This document shows, one piece after another, positions 33,695-42,438 of a DNA stretch of 64,000 nucleotides. Position 1 is the first letter of the stretch, and each line of letters starts with the position of its first letter. Below the pieces are notes generated by a model. The model saw only the letters and a program-made list of their open reading frames with translations, had not been told where the DNA came from and ran no database searches. Source of the stretch: Rhodovulum sulfidophilum (lineage in GTDB: Bacteria; Pseudomonadota; Alphaproteobacteria; Rhodobacterales; Rhodobacteraceae); the NCBI GenBank assembly GCA_003241785.1, contig QFPW01000001.1, forward strand, positions 124,001 through 188,000, written 5' to 3'. The translations under genes were made by a program, and so were the position numbers.

Positions 33695-34654
33695 ATGCGA
33701 TGCCGGCGAAGGATCCTGCTGATGGGGGCCATGGGACTCGCTTTCGGCCTCCCGCCCGCCACGGCCGCGCGGGCCGAGGACGCCGGGATGGCCGCGCGCG
33801 AGGCCCGCTGGACGCCGGTCGATGACCGGACGGCGCGGCTCGACATCACCTCGGCGCTGACCGGGCGCGACTACGCGGTTCTCGTCCGGATCCCGGAGGG
33901 GCCCGCGCCGGCGGAGGGCTGGCCGACGCTCTGGATGCTCGACGGGTTCGCGACCTTCCCGCTCGTCGCCGACCGGCGGCTCGCGGACGGAACCGCGCCC
34001 GGGGGGCTCATCATCGCCGTGGGCTTTCCCTCGGGCGAGGATTTCGACAACGCGCGCCGCTCGGAGGCCTATACGCCGGTGCCCGACGCCGATCCCGGCG
34101 CGCCCCGCTCCGGCCCGGTCTTCGGCGGCGCCGGGGGGTTCCGCCGCTTCCTTCTCGAGGAGCTCCGGCCCGAGATCGCGCGCCGCTTCCCGCTCGCCTC
34201 CGACCGCGGCACGCTCTTCGGCTTCTCCTATGGCGGGCTCTTCACGCTCGACACGGTGCTGACCGCCCCCGGAAGCTTCACGCGCTACTGGGCCGCGAGC
34301 CCCTCCCTCTGGTTCAGCGAGGCGCAGATCCCCCGCCGCCTGCGCGCCGGCGCCGGGCCCGCGGCGGCGCCGGGGGACGGCCTGCCCCGCGTCACCATCA
34401 CGGCCGGGCTCGAGGAGCAATTCCCGACCGAGCCGCTGCCGGCCGAGCGCCTCGCGCATCTGCGGCGGCGCGCGATGATCGACAATACCACCGAGGTCGC
34501 CCGGCTGCTCGGGGAGGCGGGATTTCCGGTCGAGCTGCGGCAGATGCCGGGTCTCGATCACATGGGAATGCTCCGCGACGGGGCGGAGCGGATCCTCGAC
34601 GCGGCCTTCGGCGCGGATCCCTTCGCCGGGACAACCGCCGGCGCCGCGCGCTGA
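33695..34654 (+). CDS. Exported esterase-type alpha/beta-hydrolase
   Basis: A 319-residue hydrolase of the esterase D / siderophore-esterase (IroE-like) type. The N-terminus has Arg-rich residues before a hydrophobic segment (RRRILLMGAMGLAFGL), so it is exported, possibly by Tat. The nucleophile is Ser178 in GFSYGG; His in LDHMGM and an acidic residue in the preceding domain would complete the triad. The order DGFATFPLVADRR...GFPSGEDFDNARRSEAYTPV matches the family. The substrate may be an ester siderophore, but no siderophore genes lie nearby. GGAAAGGA precedes the ATG, and a terminator hairpin follows the stop. Confidence 0.8.
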   Translation: MRCRRRILLMGAMGLAFGLPPATAARAEDAGMAAREARWTPVDDRTARLDITSALTGRDYAVLVRIPEGPAPAEGWPTLWMLDGFATFPLVADRRLADGTAPGGLIIAVGFPSGEDFDNARRSEAYTPVPDADPGAPRSGPVFGGAGGFRRFLLEELRPEIARRFPLASDRGTLFGFSYGGLFTLDTVLTAPGSFTRYWAASPSLWFSEAQIPRRLRAGAGPAAAPGDGLPRVTITAGLEEQFPTEPLPAERLAHLRRRAMIDNTTEVARLLGEAGFPVELRQMPGLDHMGMLRDGAERILDAAFGADPFAGTTAGAAR

Positions 34655-34671
34655 GGCCGCCCGCCAAAGCG

Positions 34672-34697
34672 AAAGGCCGCCCCGGGGGACGGCCTTT
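34672..34697. terminator. Two-way terminator between the esterase gene and rplT
   Basis: AAAGGCCG (34672-34679) pairs with CGGCCTTT (34690-34697) around a GC-rich 10-base loop. A/T ends on both sides allow termination of both the plus-strand esterase and minus-strand rplT transcripts. Confidence 0.75.
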
Positions 34698-34726
34698 CCA
34701 AAGCTCGGCGAGGATCCGGGAAGGGA

Positions 34727-35089
34727 TCAGGCCAGCGCGGCCCTGGCCTGCGCGGCGATCGTGTTGAACGCCTCGGGCTCGTGCACGGCGAGGTCGGCGA
34801 GGACCTTGCGGTCCACTTCGACGCCGGCGATGTCGAGGCCGTTGATGAAGCGCGAATAGGTCAGATCGGCGTCGAACGCGCGCACGGCGGCGTTGATGCG
34901 CTGGATCCACAGCGCGCGGAAGTTCCGCTTGCGGACCTTGCGGTCGCGGGTCGCGTACTGCTGCGCCTTGTCGACCGCCTGGGTCGCGGTGCGGAAGTTG
35001 GTCGACCGGGCGCCGTAGTAGCCCTTGGCGGCCTTGATGACCTTGCGGTGACGGGCGTGGGAGGTGGCGCCGCCTTTGACTCGGGACAT
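34727..35089 (-). CDS. rplT: Ribosomal protein L20
   Basis: A 120-residue, strongly basic 50S protein that binds 23S rRNA early in assembly. The first 60 residues contain the signature SRVKGG...RHRKVIKAAKGYYGARS and the segment KVRKRNFRALWIQRINAA; the C-terminal globular part ends DLAVHEPEAFNTIAAQARA. Length is typical. It follows rpmI by 12 bases in the same transcript and ends at a hairpin terminator. Confidence 0.98.
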   Translation of the reverse strand: MSRVKGGATSHARHRKVIKAAKGYYGARSTNFRTATQAVDKAQQYATRDRKVRKRNFRALWIQRINAAVRAFDADLTYSRFINGLDIAGVEVDRKVLADLAVHEPEAFNTIAAQARAALA

Positions 35090-35101
35090 GGGTGCTCTCC
35101 T

Positions 35102-35302
35102 TTAGCGCGCGTAGGGCATGTAGCTCTTGACGATCTTCGCGTCGGGAGCGCTCAGCGTGGTGGTGCCGCGCGCCTGACGGATGAACTTCGTCGAGCGTTT
35201 GATCATCCCGTGCCGCTTGCCCGCCTGGGCCGCGACGACGCGGCCGGAGGCCGTCATCTTGAAGCGCTTCTTCGCGCCGGACTTGGTCTTCATCTTGGGC
35301 AT
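35102..35302 (-). CDS. rpmI: Ribosomal protein L35
   Basis: A 66-residue basic 50S protein beginning MPKMKTKSGAKKRFKMTASG, the family signature, and ending KIVKSYMPYAR. AAGGAG lies eight bases before ATG 35302, which fixes the start; the longer frame upstream is not coding. rpmI-rplT is a normal pair, but infC, which often precedes it, is absent; ctaA lies upstream instead. In other bacteria L20 represses this operon through a leader structure; the hairpin at 35338-35369 is a candidate for that. Confidence 0.98.
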   Translation of the reverse strand: MPKMKTKSGAKKRFKMTASGRVVAAQAGKRHGMIKRSTKFIRQARGTTTLSAPDAKIVKSYMPYAR

Positions 35303-35337
35303 TTTCATCTCCTTCGGAAAGGATGGCATTGCGGAAG

Positions 35338-35407
35338 ACTCGGCAGCCCCTTTGGCCGGCCTTCCGAGTGAAGGCGCGCGTTTAGCGGGGATCCGGAAGG
35401 AATGCAA
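35338..35407 (-). promoter_or_regulatory. Promoter and leader hairpin of rpmI-rplT
   Basis: On the minus strand, TTGCAT (35407-35402) and TAAACG (35084+300, that is 35384-35379) are 17 bases apart and each is preceded by C. The transcript would start near 35372. Its leader contains an inverted repeat ACTCGG/CCGAGT (35369-35364 with 35343-35338), a candidate site for L20 feedback. Confidence 0.4.
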
Positions 35408-35452
35408 GAGCCCGATATCCCGGCCCGCCGGCGGGACCGGCGGACCGCGCCC

Positions 35453-36592
35453 TCAGGCGCGGGCGATCCGCTGCTGGGCGGGATAGAGCGCGAGGAAACG
35501 CGCGCGCACGATGAGCGCGAAGAGCACGATCGCGCCGATCTGGTGCGTGATCGCCACATGCGCCTGCGCCGCGGTCAGCACGGTCGCCACGCCCAGCGCC
35601 ACCTGCAGCAGCGCCATATGCGCCGGCGCGGCGAAGCCCTTGCGGATCGAGACGAGCGCGCTCTTGCGCGCGCGGAACCAGGCGACGAAGGCGAGGATCA
35701 CCAAGAGGTAGCCGACGCCGCGATGCGCGAACTGCGTCAGCGCCGGGTTCTCGAGGAAGTTCCGCCAGACGGGCGTGAGCTCGAAGAGCCCCGGCGGCAC
35801 GACCTGCCCGGCCATCAGCGGCCATTCCGGGAAGTTCCGCCCGGCGTCGATCCCGGCGACCAGCGCGCCGAGGATGATCTGCAGGAAGGCGAGCAGGATG
35901 AGCCCGGTGCCCCAGCGCATCATCGAGGCGCTGCGCTGCCGCCGCGCCTGCAGGAGCTCGGCCTCGGAGCGGCCGAGGGCGAGGATGTACCAGGCGAGCA
36001 GCCCGAGGATCGCGAAGGCGAGGCCGAGATGGATCGCCAGCCGATAGGAGGCGACCGAGACCATGCTCCCGGTCAGGCCGGAGGCGACCATCCACCAGCC
36101 GATCGCCCCCTGCGCGCCGCCGGCGAGGCCGAGCAGCAGCAGCCGGGGCGTCCAGCCGGGCGGGATCGCGCGGCGCGCGAGGAAGAACAGGAAGCCGAGG
36201 CCCCAGACGAGGCCGATCAGCCGGCCGAGCTGGCGATGGCCCCATTCCCACCAGTAGATCGCCTTGAACTCGGCGAGCGTCATGTCGGGATTGAGGATCG
36301 TCGCCTGCGGCGTCGCGCGGTACTTGTCGAATTCCGCCGTCCAGGCCGGCTCGTCCATCGGCGGCACCGCGCCGGTGATGGGCTTCCATTCGGTGATCGA
36401 CAGGCCCGAATCGGTCAGCCGGGTCATCCCGCCCACGCCGATCATCGCCGCGACCAGCGCGAAGAGAATCATGAGCCAGATCGCGATCGCGCGCCGCGCC
36501 GAGCGCGGCCGGGCGGGTGCGGGGGTCGGGCGCGGCGTCTCGGCCGGCGTCTCGGCGCCGACCTCCTCGAAGATGCTGCGGGTCTTGCTCAT
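35453..36592 (-). CDS. ctaA: Heme A synthase
   Basis: A 379-residue inner-membrane enzyme of the CtaA/COX15 type that oxidises the C8 methyl of heme O to make heme A for cytochrome oxidase. Eight membrane helices are visible. Heme-ligand His positions appear in EWGHRQLGR, RLAIHLGLAF, FAHRGVGYLL and AITHQIGAI, two per four-helix half. TRLTDSGLSITEWKPITGAVPP is a family signature. A Pro/Ala-rich cytoplasmic tail of about 32 residues precedes the first helix. It is transcribed away from the GST gene; ctaB and oxidase genes are not here. Confidence 0.96.
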   Translation of the reverse strand: MSKTRSIFEEVGAETPAETPRPTPAPARPRSARRAIAIWLMILFALVAAMIGVGGMTRLTDSGLSITEWKPITGAVPPMDEPAWTAEFDKYRATPQATILNPDMTLAEFKAIYWWEWGHRQLGRLIGLVWGLGFLFFLARRAIPPGWTPRLLLLGLAGGAQGAIGWWMVASGLTGSMVSVASYRLAIHLGLAFAILGLLAWYILALGRSEAELLQARRQRSASMMRWGTGLILLAFLQIILGALVAGIDAGRNFPEWPLMAGQVVPPGLFELTPVWRNFLENPALTQFAHRGVGYLLVILAFVAWFRARKSALVSIRKGFAAPAHMALLQVALGVATVLTAAQAHVAITHQIGAIVLFALIVRARFLALYPAQQRIARA

Positions 36593-36692
36593 GGCTGGCC
36601 TCCACGGGCGTCTGGCGCGCGCTCGGGTCTAAGCGGCGCCCTCCCTGGCGGCAAGCAGGATTTTTTCCGGGCGGACCTACACGTTTTTCGCA

Positions 36693-36721
36693 CTTGCCCT
36701 ACGCGCGAGACGTGCCAGTTT
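36693..36721 (+). promoter_or_regulatory. Possible promoter of the GST gene
   Basis: CTTGCC (36693-36698) and CAGTTT (36716-36721) are separated by 17 bases within the 203-base divergent interval between ctaA and the GST gene. The -10 is weak. Confidence 0.35.
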
Positions 36722-36795
36722 GTTCGCCATTTGGTGGAACCGGCGCGGACGGCGCGTACCGGCCGGCCACCATGTTGTGTGTGAAGGAGTATCGT

Positions 36796-37515
36796 ATGAC
36801 GGTGATGACGCAGAATTTCGGCTCGCTGGCGGAGCATCCGATCAATGAGCGCTGGCCCGCCGAGCACCCCGACCGGCTGCAGCTCTATTCCTGGCCGACC
36901 CCGAACGGCATCAAGGTCTCGGCGATGCTCGAGGAGACCGGCCTTCCCTACGAGCCGCATCTGATCCGGCTCTCGGGCGACGTCACCACGCCCGAGTTCC
37001 TCGCGCTCAACCCCAACAACAAGATCCCCGCGATCTTCGATCCGACGGGACCGAACGGCGAGCCGGTCGCGCTCTTCGAGAGCGGGGCGATCCTCATCTA
37101 TCTCGCCGAGAAGACCGGCCGGTTCCTGCCCGGGGGCGTCGCCGGCTACGAGACGATCCAGTGGCTGATGTGGCAGATGGGCGGCGTCGGGCCGATGTTC
37201 GGCCAGCTCGGCTATTTCCTGAAGTTCGCCGGCGCCGAGATCGAGGACAAGCGCCCGCTCACCCGCTACGCCGACGAGGCGAAGCGGCTCCTGAACGTGC
37301 TGAACCAGCGGCTCGAAGGCCGCGAATGGATCATGGGCGACGACTACACCATCGCCGACATGGCGCTCTGGCCCTGGCTGCGCGGCCTCGACTACTACGG
37401 CGCGAAGGACCTCCTCGGCTTCGACTCCTACGCCAACGTCGGCCCCTGGCTCGACCGCGCGCTGGCGCGGCCCGCGTCGCAGGCGGCGCTCAACATTCCC
37501 GACACCAGGGGCTGA
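36796..37515 (+). CDS. Nu-class glutathione S-transferase (YghU/YfcG-like)
   Basis: A 239-residue cytosolic thioredoxin-fold protein. The order HPINERWPAEHPDRLQLYSWPTPNGIKVSAMLEE is typical of the YghU/YfcG branch, which has disulfide-bond reductase or peroxidase activity with two glutathiones rather than classic conjugation. Further features are NPNNKIPAIFDP (cis-Pro loop), LFESGAILIYLAEKTG (Glu-Ser glutathione contacts) and the C-terminal DYTIADMALWPW N-capping box. The ATG at 36796 follows AAGGAG. It ends before a pair of palindromic repeats. Confidence 0.93.
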   Translation: MTVMTQNFGSLAEHPINERWPAEHPDRLQLYSWPTPNGIKVSAMLEETGLPYEPHLIRLSGDVTTPEFLALNPNNKIPAIFDPTGPNGEPVALFESGAILIYLAEKTGRFLPGGVAGYETIQWLMWQMGGVGPMFGQLGYFLKFAGAEIEDKRPLTRYADEAKRLLNVLNQRLEGREWIMGDDYTIADMALWPWLRGLDYYGAKDLLGFDSYANVGPWLDRALARPASQAALNIPDTRG

Positions 37516-37527
37516 GGCGCGCGGGAT

Positions 37528-37582
37528 GGCGGACCGAGGTCCGCCCCGCGCCACCGCCGCGTAGGGCGGACCTCGGTCCGCC
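37528..37582. repeat. Palindromic repeat pair (copy B)
   Basis: GGCGGACCGAGGTCCGCC (37528-37545) and GTAGGGCGGACCTCGGTCCG (starting 37561, unit to 37582) flank a 15-base spacer between the GST gene and pepF. Same family as the element at 17213. Confidence 0.8.
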
Positions 37583-37678
37583 GTCCCCCCCCGCCTCCGG
37601 ACGACGTGACGCCCGGTGGCATCGACACCGCCCGCCCGAGTGACTAGATCTGGCTCCGACAGTCACGAGGAGGCGGCG

Positions 37679-39526
37679 ATGGCCCTGATGCAACGCATGG
37701 CGATGGAACGGCGGGACTTTCCGCGCGACGTCCGCGAGGCGGCGAGCGGGGACAACAGCCTCGGCGCGCTGCCGGAATGGAACCTCGACGACCTCTACGC
37801 CGGCACCGACGATCCCCGGATCGCCGCCGATTTCGACTGGCTCGGCACCGAATGCGGCGAATTCGCCAAGGACTACCAGGGCCAGCTCGGCGCGCTTGAC
37901 GCGGCCGGGATGCTGACGGCGATCCGGCGCTACGAGAAGATCGAGCTCGTCTCCGGCCGGATCGGCAGCTTCGCGGGGCTGCGCTACTATCAGGTCACGA
38001 CCGATCCCGCGCGGGCGAAGTTCCTCGGCGACGCGCAGGCGCGGCTCACCGACATGACCTCGGCGCTCGTCTTCACCTCGCTCGAGCTCAACCGGATCGA
38101 GGAGGCGCGGATCGCCGGGCTCATGGCCGAGAACGCCGAACTCGCGCGCTACAAGCCGGTGTTCGACCGGATCCGGGCGATGAAGCCCTATCAGCTCTCC
38201 GACGAGCTCGAGACCTTCCTGCACGATCAGTCCGTGGTCGGCGCCGCCGCCTGGAACCGGCTCTTCGACGAGACGATGGCCGCGCTCACCTTCGAGGTCG
38301 AGGGCGAGACCCTGTCGCTCGAGGCCACGCTGAACCTACTCTCCGACAAGGACCGCGCCCGGCGCGAGGCGGGCGCCAAGGCGCTGGCGGCGGTCTTCGC
38401 CGCGAACCTGCCGCTCTTCGCGCGGATCACCAACACGCTCGCGAAGGAAAAGGAGATCGAGGACCGCTGGCGCAAGCTGCCCACGCCGCAGACGAGCCGG
38501 CATCTCGCCAACCAGGTCGAGCCCGAGGTCGTCGAGGCGCTCCGTAACGCCGTGGTCGCGGCCTATCCCAGGCTCTCGCACCGCTATTACGCGCTGAAGG
38601 CGAAGTGGATGGGGCTCGACCGGCTGCAGGTCTGGGACCGCAACGCCCCCCTGCCGCGCGACGACGACCGGGTGATCCCCTGGACCGAGGCGCGGCGGAT
38701 CGTGCTCGACGCCTACGCGGGATTCGACCCGCGGATGGCCGAGATCGCCGAGCCCTTCTTCGACAAGGGCTGGATCGACGCGCCGGTGAAGCCCGGCAAG
38801 GCGCCCGGCGCCTTCGCGCATCCGACCGTGACCGACGCGCATCCCTATGTGCTGCTCAATTACCTCGGCAAGCAGCGCGACGTGATGACGCTCGCGCACG
38901 AGCTTGGCCACGGCGTGCATCAGGTGCTCGCCGCCGGCCAGGGCGAGATGCTGTCCTCGACGCCGCTCACCCTCGCCGAGACCGCGAGCGTCTTCGGCGA
39001 GATGCTCACCTTCCGCCGCCTGCTCGACGCGACCAAGAGCCAGGGCGAGCGCAAGCTGATGCTCGCGGCCAAGGTCGAGGACATGATCAACACGGTCGTG
39101 CGCCAGATCGCCTTCTACGATTTCGAGTGCAAGCTGCACGCCGCCCGGCGCGAAGGGGAACTGACGCCCGACGACATCAACGCGCTCTGGATGAGCGTGC
39201 AGGCCGAGAGCCTCGGGCCGGTCTTCGACTTCATGGACGGCTACGAGACCTTCTGGTCCTATATCCCGCATTTCATCCACTCGCCCTTCTACGTCTACGC
39301 CTATGCCTTCGGCGACGGGCTCGTGAACGCGCTCTACGCGGTCTACGCGGAGGGCGATCCGGGCTTTCAGGAGAAGTATTTCGACCTGCTGAAAGCGGGC
39401 GGCTCGAAGCACCACAAGGAGCTGCTCGCCCCGTTCGGGCTCGACGCGAGCGATCCGAAGTTCTGGGACAAGGGCCTCGGCCTCATCGCCTCGATGATCG
39501 ACGAGCTGGAGGCGATGGAGGGCTGA
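37679..39526 (+). CDS. pepF: M3-family oligoendopeptidase (PepF-like)
   Basis: A 615-residue cytosolic zinc metallopeptidase that cleaves short peptides. The zinc motif is HELGH at 407-411, followed by the third ligand region TLAETASVFGE about 25 residues later; HSPFYVYAYAFGDGLVNALY is the usual PepF substrate-binding segment. I chose ATG 37679 because GAGGAGG precedes it and the longer frame has no support. Length fits PepF. Paired palindromic repeats lie on both sides of the gene. Confidence 0.95.
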   Translation: MALMQRMAMERRDFPRDVREAASGDNSLGALPEWNLDDLYAGTDDPRIAADFDWLGTECGEFAKDYQGQLGALDAAGMLTAIRRYEKIELVSGRIGSFAGLRYYQVTTDPARAKFLGDAQARLTDMTSALVFTSLELNRIEEARIAGLMAENAELARYKPVFDRIRAMKPYQLSDELETFLHDQSVVGAAAWNRLFDETMAALTFEVEGETLSLEATLNLLSDKDRARREAGAKALAAVFAANLPLFARITNTLAKEKEIEDRWRKLPTPQTSRHLANQVEPEVVEALRNAVVAAYPRLSHRYYALKAKWMGLDRLQVWDRNAPLPRDDDRVIPWTEARRIVLDAYAGFDPRMAEIAEPFFDKGWIDAPVKPGKAPGAFAHPTVTDAHPYVLLNYLGKQRDVMTLAHELGHGVHQVLAAGQGEMLSSTPLTLAETASVFGEMLTFRRLLDATKSQGERKLMLAAKVEDMINTVVRQIAFYDFECKLHAARREGELTPDDINALWMSVQAESLGPVFDFMDGYETFWSYIPHFIHSPFYVYAYAFGDGLVNALYAVYAEGDPGFQEKYFDLLKAGGSKHHKELLAPFGLDASDPKFWDKGLGLIASMIDELEAMEG

Positions 39527-39551
39527 GCGCGGCCCATCGGCGGCGCCGGAA

Positions 39552-39608
39552 GGCGGACCAAGGTCCGCCCTACGATTCCGCCTCGCGTAGGGCGGACCTC
39601 GGTCCGCC
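39552..39608. repeat. Palindromic repeat pair (copy C)
   Basis: Units at 39552-39573 and 39587-39608 have their CCCTAC and GTAGGG ends facing each other across about 13 bases, the opposite arrangement to copy A. It sits between the convergent pepF and acetyltransferase genes and probably acts as a two-way terminator. Confidence 0.8.
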
Positions 39609-39625
39609 TTCTTCGCACATGCGCC

Positions 39626-40126
39626 TCACTCCGCCATGAAGCCCGGATGGAAGGCGATCTCGCCGCCGGGCATCTCGCCCCGGAAGGCGAGGCCGAGCAC
39701 GAAGACATCCGGCACATCGGAATAGGTCAGCCCCTCGCGGCGCGCGAAGCCGAAGCGGGAATAATAGTCGAGGTCGCCCACCAGCACGCAACCGGCCGCG
39801 CCCGCGTCGCGCGCCCGGGCCAGCCCCGCCGCCATCAAGGCGGAGCCGATGCCCGCGCGCTGGTGGTCCGGCCGCACCGAAAGCGGGCCGACGCCGAACC
39901 ATCCCGGCCCGGCGCCGGGGATCCCGACCGGCGAGAAGGCCACGTGGCCGAGGATCTCGCCCGCCTCCTCCGCGACCAGCGAGACCGAGAGCGCGCCCGC
40001 GACGCGCAGCGCCGCCACGATCGCGGGCTCGGTGCCCCGGCTGTAGGGGTGGCACGCGAAGGCGGCGGCGGTCAGCGCGGCGATCGCCGCCGCGTCCTCT
40101 GGTCGCTCGTCCCGGATCTCGATCAT
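39626..40126 (-). CDS. GNAT-family N-acetyltransferase (YhbS-like)
   Basis: A 166-residue acetyl-CoA-dependent transferase. The acetyl-CoA loop appears as VRPDHQRAGIGSALMAAGL (Q/R-x-x-G-x-G/A type), preceded by the beta-strand LGHVAFSPVGI and followed by VLVGDLDYYSRFGF, a block typical of the YhbS branch. Substrate unknown. I start at ATG 40126 (MIEIRDERPEDAAAI), after a GAGGGG ribosome site. It converges with pepF. Confidence 0.9.
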   Translation of the reverse strand: MIEIRDERPEDAAAIAALTAAAFACHPYSRGTEPAIVAALRVAGALSVSLVAEEAGEILGHVAFSPVGIPGAGPGWFGVGPLSVRPDHQRAGIGSALMAAGLARARDAGAAGCVLVGDLDYYSRFGFARREGLTYSDVPDVFVLGLAFRGEMPGGEIAFHPGFMAE

Positions 40127-40192
40127 GCGGCCCCTCCCCGAGTTCTCGCTCGCGAAGGGCGTTATCATCGGACCGGCGCCCGGCCAAGCCTC

Positions 40193-40212
40193 GGGGCGGA
40201 CCTCGGCCCGCC
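40193..40212. repeat. Single palindromic repeat unit (copy D)
   Basis: GGGGCGGACCTCGGCCCGCC, a diverged single unit of the family, in the space between the acetyltransferase start and the stop of the following minus-strand gene. Confidence 0.55.
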
Positions 40213-40235
40213 GCGCCCGCCGGCCCCGGCCGCGC

Positions 40236-40550
40236 CTACGGCTTCAGCCGCGCCGCGACGTCGTCGGCGAAATCCTCGTAGCGGCGCAAGGCCGAGACCT
40301 TGATCGTCACATGCTGCCCCATCTTCTCCATGATCGGCAGGTCGAGCGAGATCTGGTCGAGCACGTCGGGGCTCGGCAGGTCGAGGATCGCGATCACCCG
40401 GCGCTCGCCGGCGACCTTCCAGAGATCGACGACCGCGCCCGACGCCTTCGCGGCCAGCGCCGCCTTCGCCTCCTCGGCCCAGATCCGGAACAGGTCCTGC
40501 TGGGACATGTCCGCGCCATAGCCGACGGTGAATTCGAGATGGTAGAGCAT
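40236..40550 (-). CDS. Muconolactone isomerase-fold (MIase) protein
   Basis: A 104-residue protein with the small ferredoxin-like fold of muconolactone delta-isomerase: N-terminal MLYHLEFTVGYGADMS, helix with LFRIWAEEAKAALAAKASG, strands VVDLWKVAGERRVIAILDLPSPD, and a C-terminal part with VTIKVSALRRYEDF. No other aromatic-degradation genes lie nearby, so a real isomerase role is doubtful; such domains also occur as stand-alone unknowns. The start at ATG 40550 follows GGAGG. It diverges from panB. Confidence 0.8.
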   Translation of the reverse strand: MLYHLEFTVGYGADMSQQDLFRIWAEEAKAALAAKASGAVVDLWKVAGERRVIAILDLPSPDVLDQISLDLPIMEKMGQHVTIKVSALRRYEDFADDVAARLKP

Positions 40551-40653
40551 TGCTTCCTCCGGTCCTCCGGCGGCTCTTCCGGCCGCCGCGAGGCGCACCC
40601 TACCCTGCCCCGCGCGCGGATCAATGGGAGAGAGCGTCCGGGCGAGATCGGGG

Positions 40654-40682
40654 TTGACAATAAGGCCCCCTGCCCCGAGTGC
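40654..40682 (+). promoter_or_regulatory. Possible promoter of panBC
   Basis: A perfect TTGACA (40654-40659) lies 55 bases before the panB start; the -10 at the 17-base spacing (GAGTGC) is poor. Confidence 0.35.
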
Positions 40683-40714
40683 TGCGCCACAACAAAGCTC
40701 CGGGAGGAGATGGG

Positions 40715-41527
40715 ATGAGCGTATCGGCCAGAACGCGGGCGATCACCCCGGCGGGTTTGCGGGCGCGCAAGGGCGGAACGCCGATCGTGTCGCTGACCGC
40801 CTATACGACGCCCATGGCGCGGATCGTCGACCGGCACGCGGATTTCATCCTCGTCGGCGACAGCCTCGGCATGGTGGTGCACGGGCTGCCCTCGACCCTC
40901 GGCGTGACGCTCGAGATGATGATCCTGCACGGCCAGGCGGTGCGCCGCGGCTGCGAGCGGGCGCTGCTCGTCATCGACATGCCCTTCGGCAGCTACGAGG
41001 AAAGTCCGGAACAGGCGTTCCGCAACGCGGCGCGGGTGATGGCCGAGACCGGCTGCGGCGCGGTCAAGCTCGAGGGCGGGGTGGCGATGGCGCCGACCAT
41101 CGCCTTCCTGACCGCGCGCGGCATCCCGGTGATGGCGCATGTCGGATTGCAGCCGCAGTCGGTGAACGTGACCGGCGGCTACAAGGTGCAGGGCCGGGGC
41201 GCGGACGCCGACCGGGTGCTCGGCGACGCGCGCGCCGTCGCGGAGGCCGGGGCCTTCGCGGTGGTGCTCGAGAAGACCGCCGAGCCGCTCGCGCGCCGGA
41301 TCACCAAGGCGGTGGCGATCCCGACCATCGGCATCGGCGCCTCGGCGCATTGCGACGGCCAGGTGCTGGTGCTCGACGACATCCTCGGCCTGTTCGAGGA
41401 TTTCCGCCCCTCCTTCGTGCGGCGCTACGCCGAGCTCGGCCAGTCGGTCGACGCCGCCGTCGCCGCCTATGCCGAGGAGGTGCGCGCCCGGACCTTCCCC
41501 GCGCCGGAGCACGTCTTTCCCGAGTGA
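40715..41527 (+). CDS. panB: 3-methyl-2-oxobutanoate hydroxymethyltransferase
   Basis: A 270-residue TIM-barrel enzyme that makes ketopantoate from ketoisovalerate and methylene-THF, first step of pantothenate synthesis. Signatures are SLTAYTTPMARIVDRH, ILVGDSLGMVVHG (Asp metal ligand), VKLEGG, and the catalytic region AHVGLQPQSVN. Length is normal. The start is ATG 40715, preceded by GGGAGGAG. panC follows 44 bases downstream. Confidence 0.97.
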   Translation: MSVSARTRAITPAGLRARKGGTPIVSLTAYTTPMARIVDRHADFILVGDSLGMVVHGLPSTLGVTLEMMILHGQAVRRGCERALLVIDMPFGSYEESPEQAFRNAARVMAETGCGAVKLEGGVAMAPTIAFLTARGIPVMAHVGLQPQSVNVTGGYKVQGRGADADRVLGDARAVAEAGAFAVVLEKTAEPLARRITKAVAIPTIGIGASAHCDGQVLVLDDILGLFEDFRPSFVRRYAELGQSVDAAVAAYAEEVRARTFPAPEHVFPE

Positions 41528-41571
41528 CCTTCCGCCCGCCTGATCGCCCCCGTTCCGAGGAGACGACGCCG

Positions 41572-42438
41572 ATGGAGACCAGCTTGACGACGACGCCGAT
41601 TGTCCGCCGCCTCGCCGAACTGCGCGCCATGACCACCCGCTGGCACCGCGCGGGTTCGCGGATCGCCGTTGTCCCGACCATGGGCGCGCTGCACGAGGGC
41701 CATCTGACGCTGGTGCGCGCGGCGCTCCTCCGCGCCGACCGGGTGATCGTGACGCTGTTCGTGAATCCGAAGCAGTTCAACAGCCCCGAGGATCTCGCCG
41801 CCTATCCGCGCACCGAGGCCGAGGACGCGCGCAAGCTCGAGCCGCTCGGGGTCGACGTGCTCTACGCGCCGGACGCGGACCAGGTCTATCCCGAGGGTTT
41901 CGCGACGCTGGTGCGGGTGAACGGGCTCGACCAGGGGCTCTGCGGCGCGTTCCGGCCGGGGCATTTCGACGGCGTCGCCACGGTGGTCACCAAGCTCCTG
42001 ACCCAGACCTCGGCCGATCTCGGCTTTTTCGGCGAGAAGGACTTCCAGCAGCTCGCGATCGTGACGCGGCTCGCGCGCGACCTCGACATCCCCTGCGAGA
42101 TCGTCGGCGTGCCGACGGTGCGCGAGGCGGACGGGCTGGCGCTCTCCTCGCGCAACGTCCGGCTCTCGACCGCCGATCGCGCCGTGGCGCCCGCGCTCGC
42201 CGCCGCGCTGTTCCGGGCCCGCGAGGCGCTCGAGACCGGCGCGCCGGCGGGGCCGGCGATCGACGCGGCGCGGCGCGAGATCGTCGCGGCGGGCTACGCC
42301 GAGGTCGAGTATCTCGAGCTCCGCCGCGCCAGCGACCTCGCGCCGCTCGACCGCGCCTCGGCCCCGGCCCGGCTGCTCGCCGCCGCCTGGCTCGGCGGCG
42401 TCCGCCTCATCGACAACGTCGCCGTCGCGGCCGTGTAG
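41572..42438 (+). CDS. panC: Pantothenate synthetase
   Basis: A 288-residue ATP-dependent ligase that joins pantoate and beta-alanine. The class I nucleotidyl-transferase HIGH-like motif lies in TMGALHEGHLTLVR (about 36-49), with VTLFVNPKQFN, PEGFATLVRV, FGEKDFQQL and the KMSKS-like LSSRN region. Length is normal. It forms an operon with panB. The TAG stop lies in the GTAGGG end of a palindromic repeat. Confidence 0.97.
   Translation: METSLTTTPIVRRLAELRAMTTRWHRAGSRIAVVPTMGALHEGHLTLVRAALLRADRVIVTLFVNPKQFNSPEDLAAYPRTEAEDARKLEPLGVDVLYAPDADQVYPEGFATLVRVNGLDQGLCGAFRPGHFDGVATVVTKLLTQTSADLGFFGEKDFQQLAIVTRLARDLDIPCEIVGVPTVREADGLALSSRNVRLSTADRAVAPALAAALFRAREALETGAPAGPAIDAARREIVAAGYAEVEYLELRRASDLAPLDRASAPARLLAAAWLGGVRLIDNVAVAAV

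Noticed and set aside
36593..36795. Possible small gene between ctaA and the GST gene
   Set aside because: Short frames there lack ribosome sites and coding-like composition; the stretch is better explained as a divergent promoter region.
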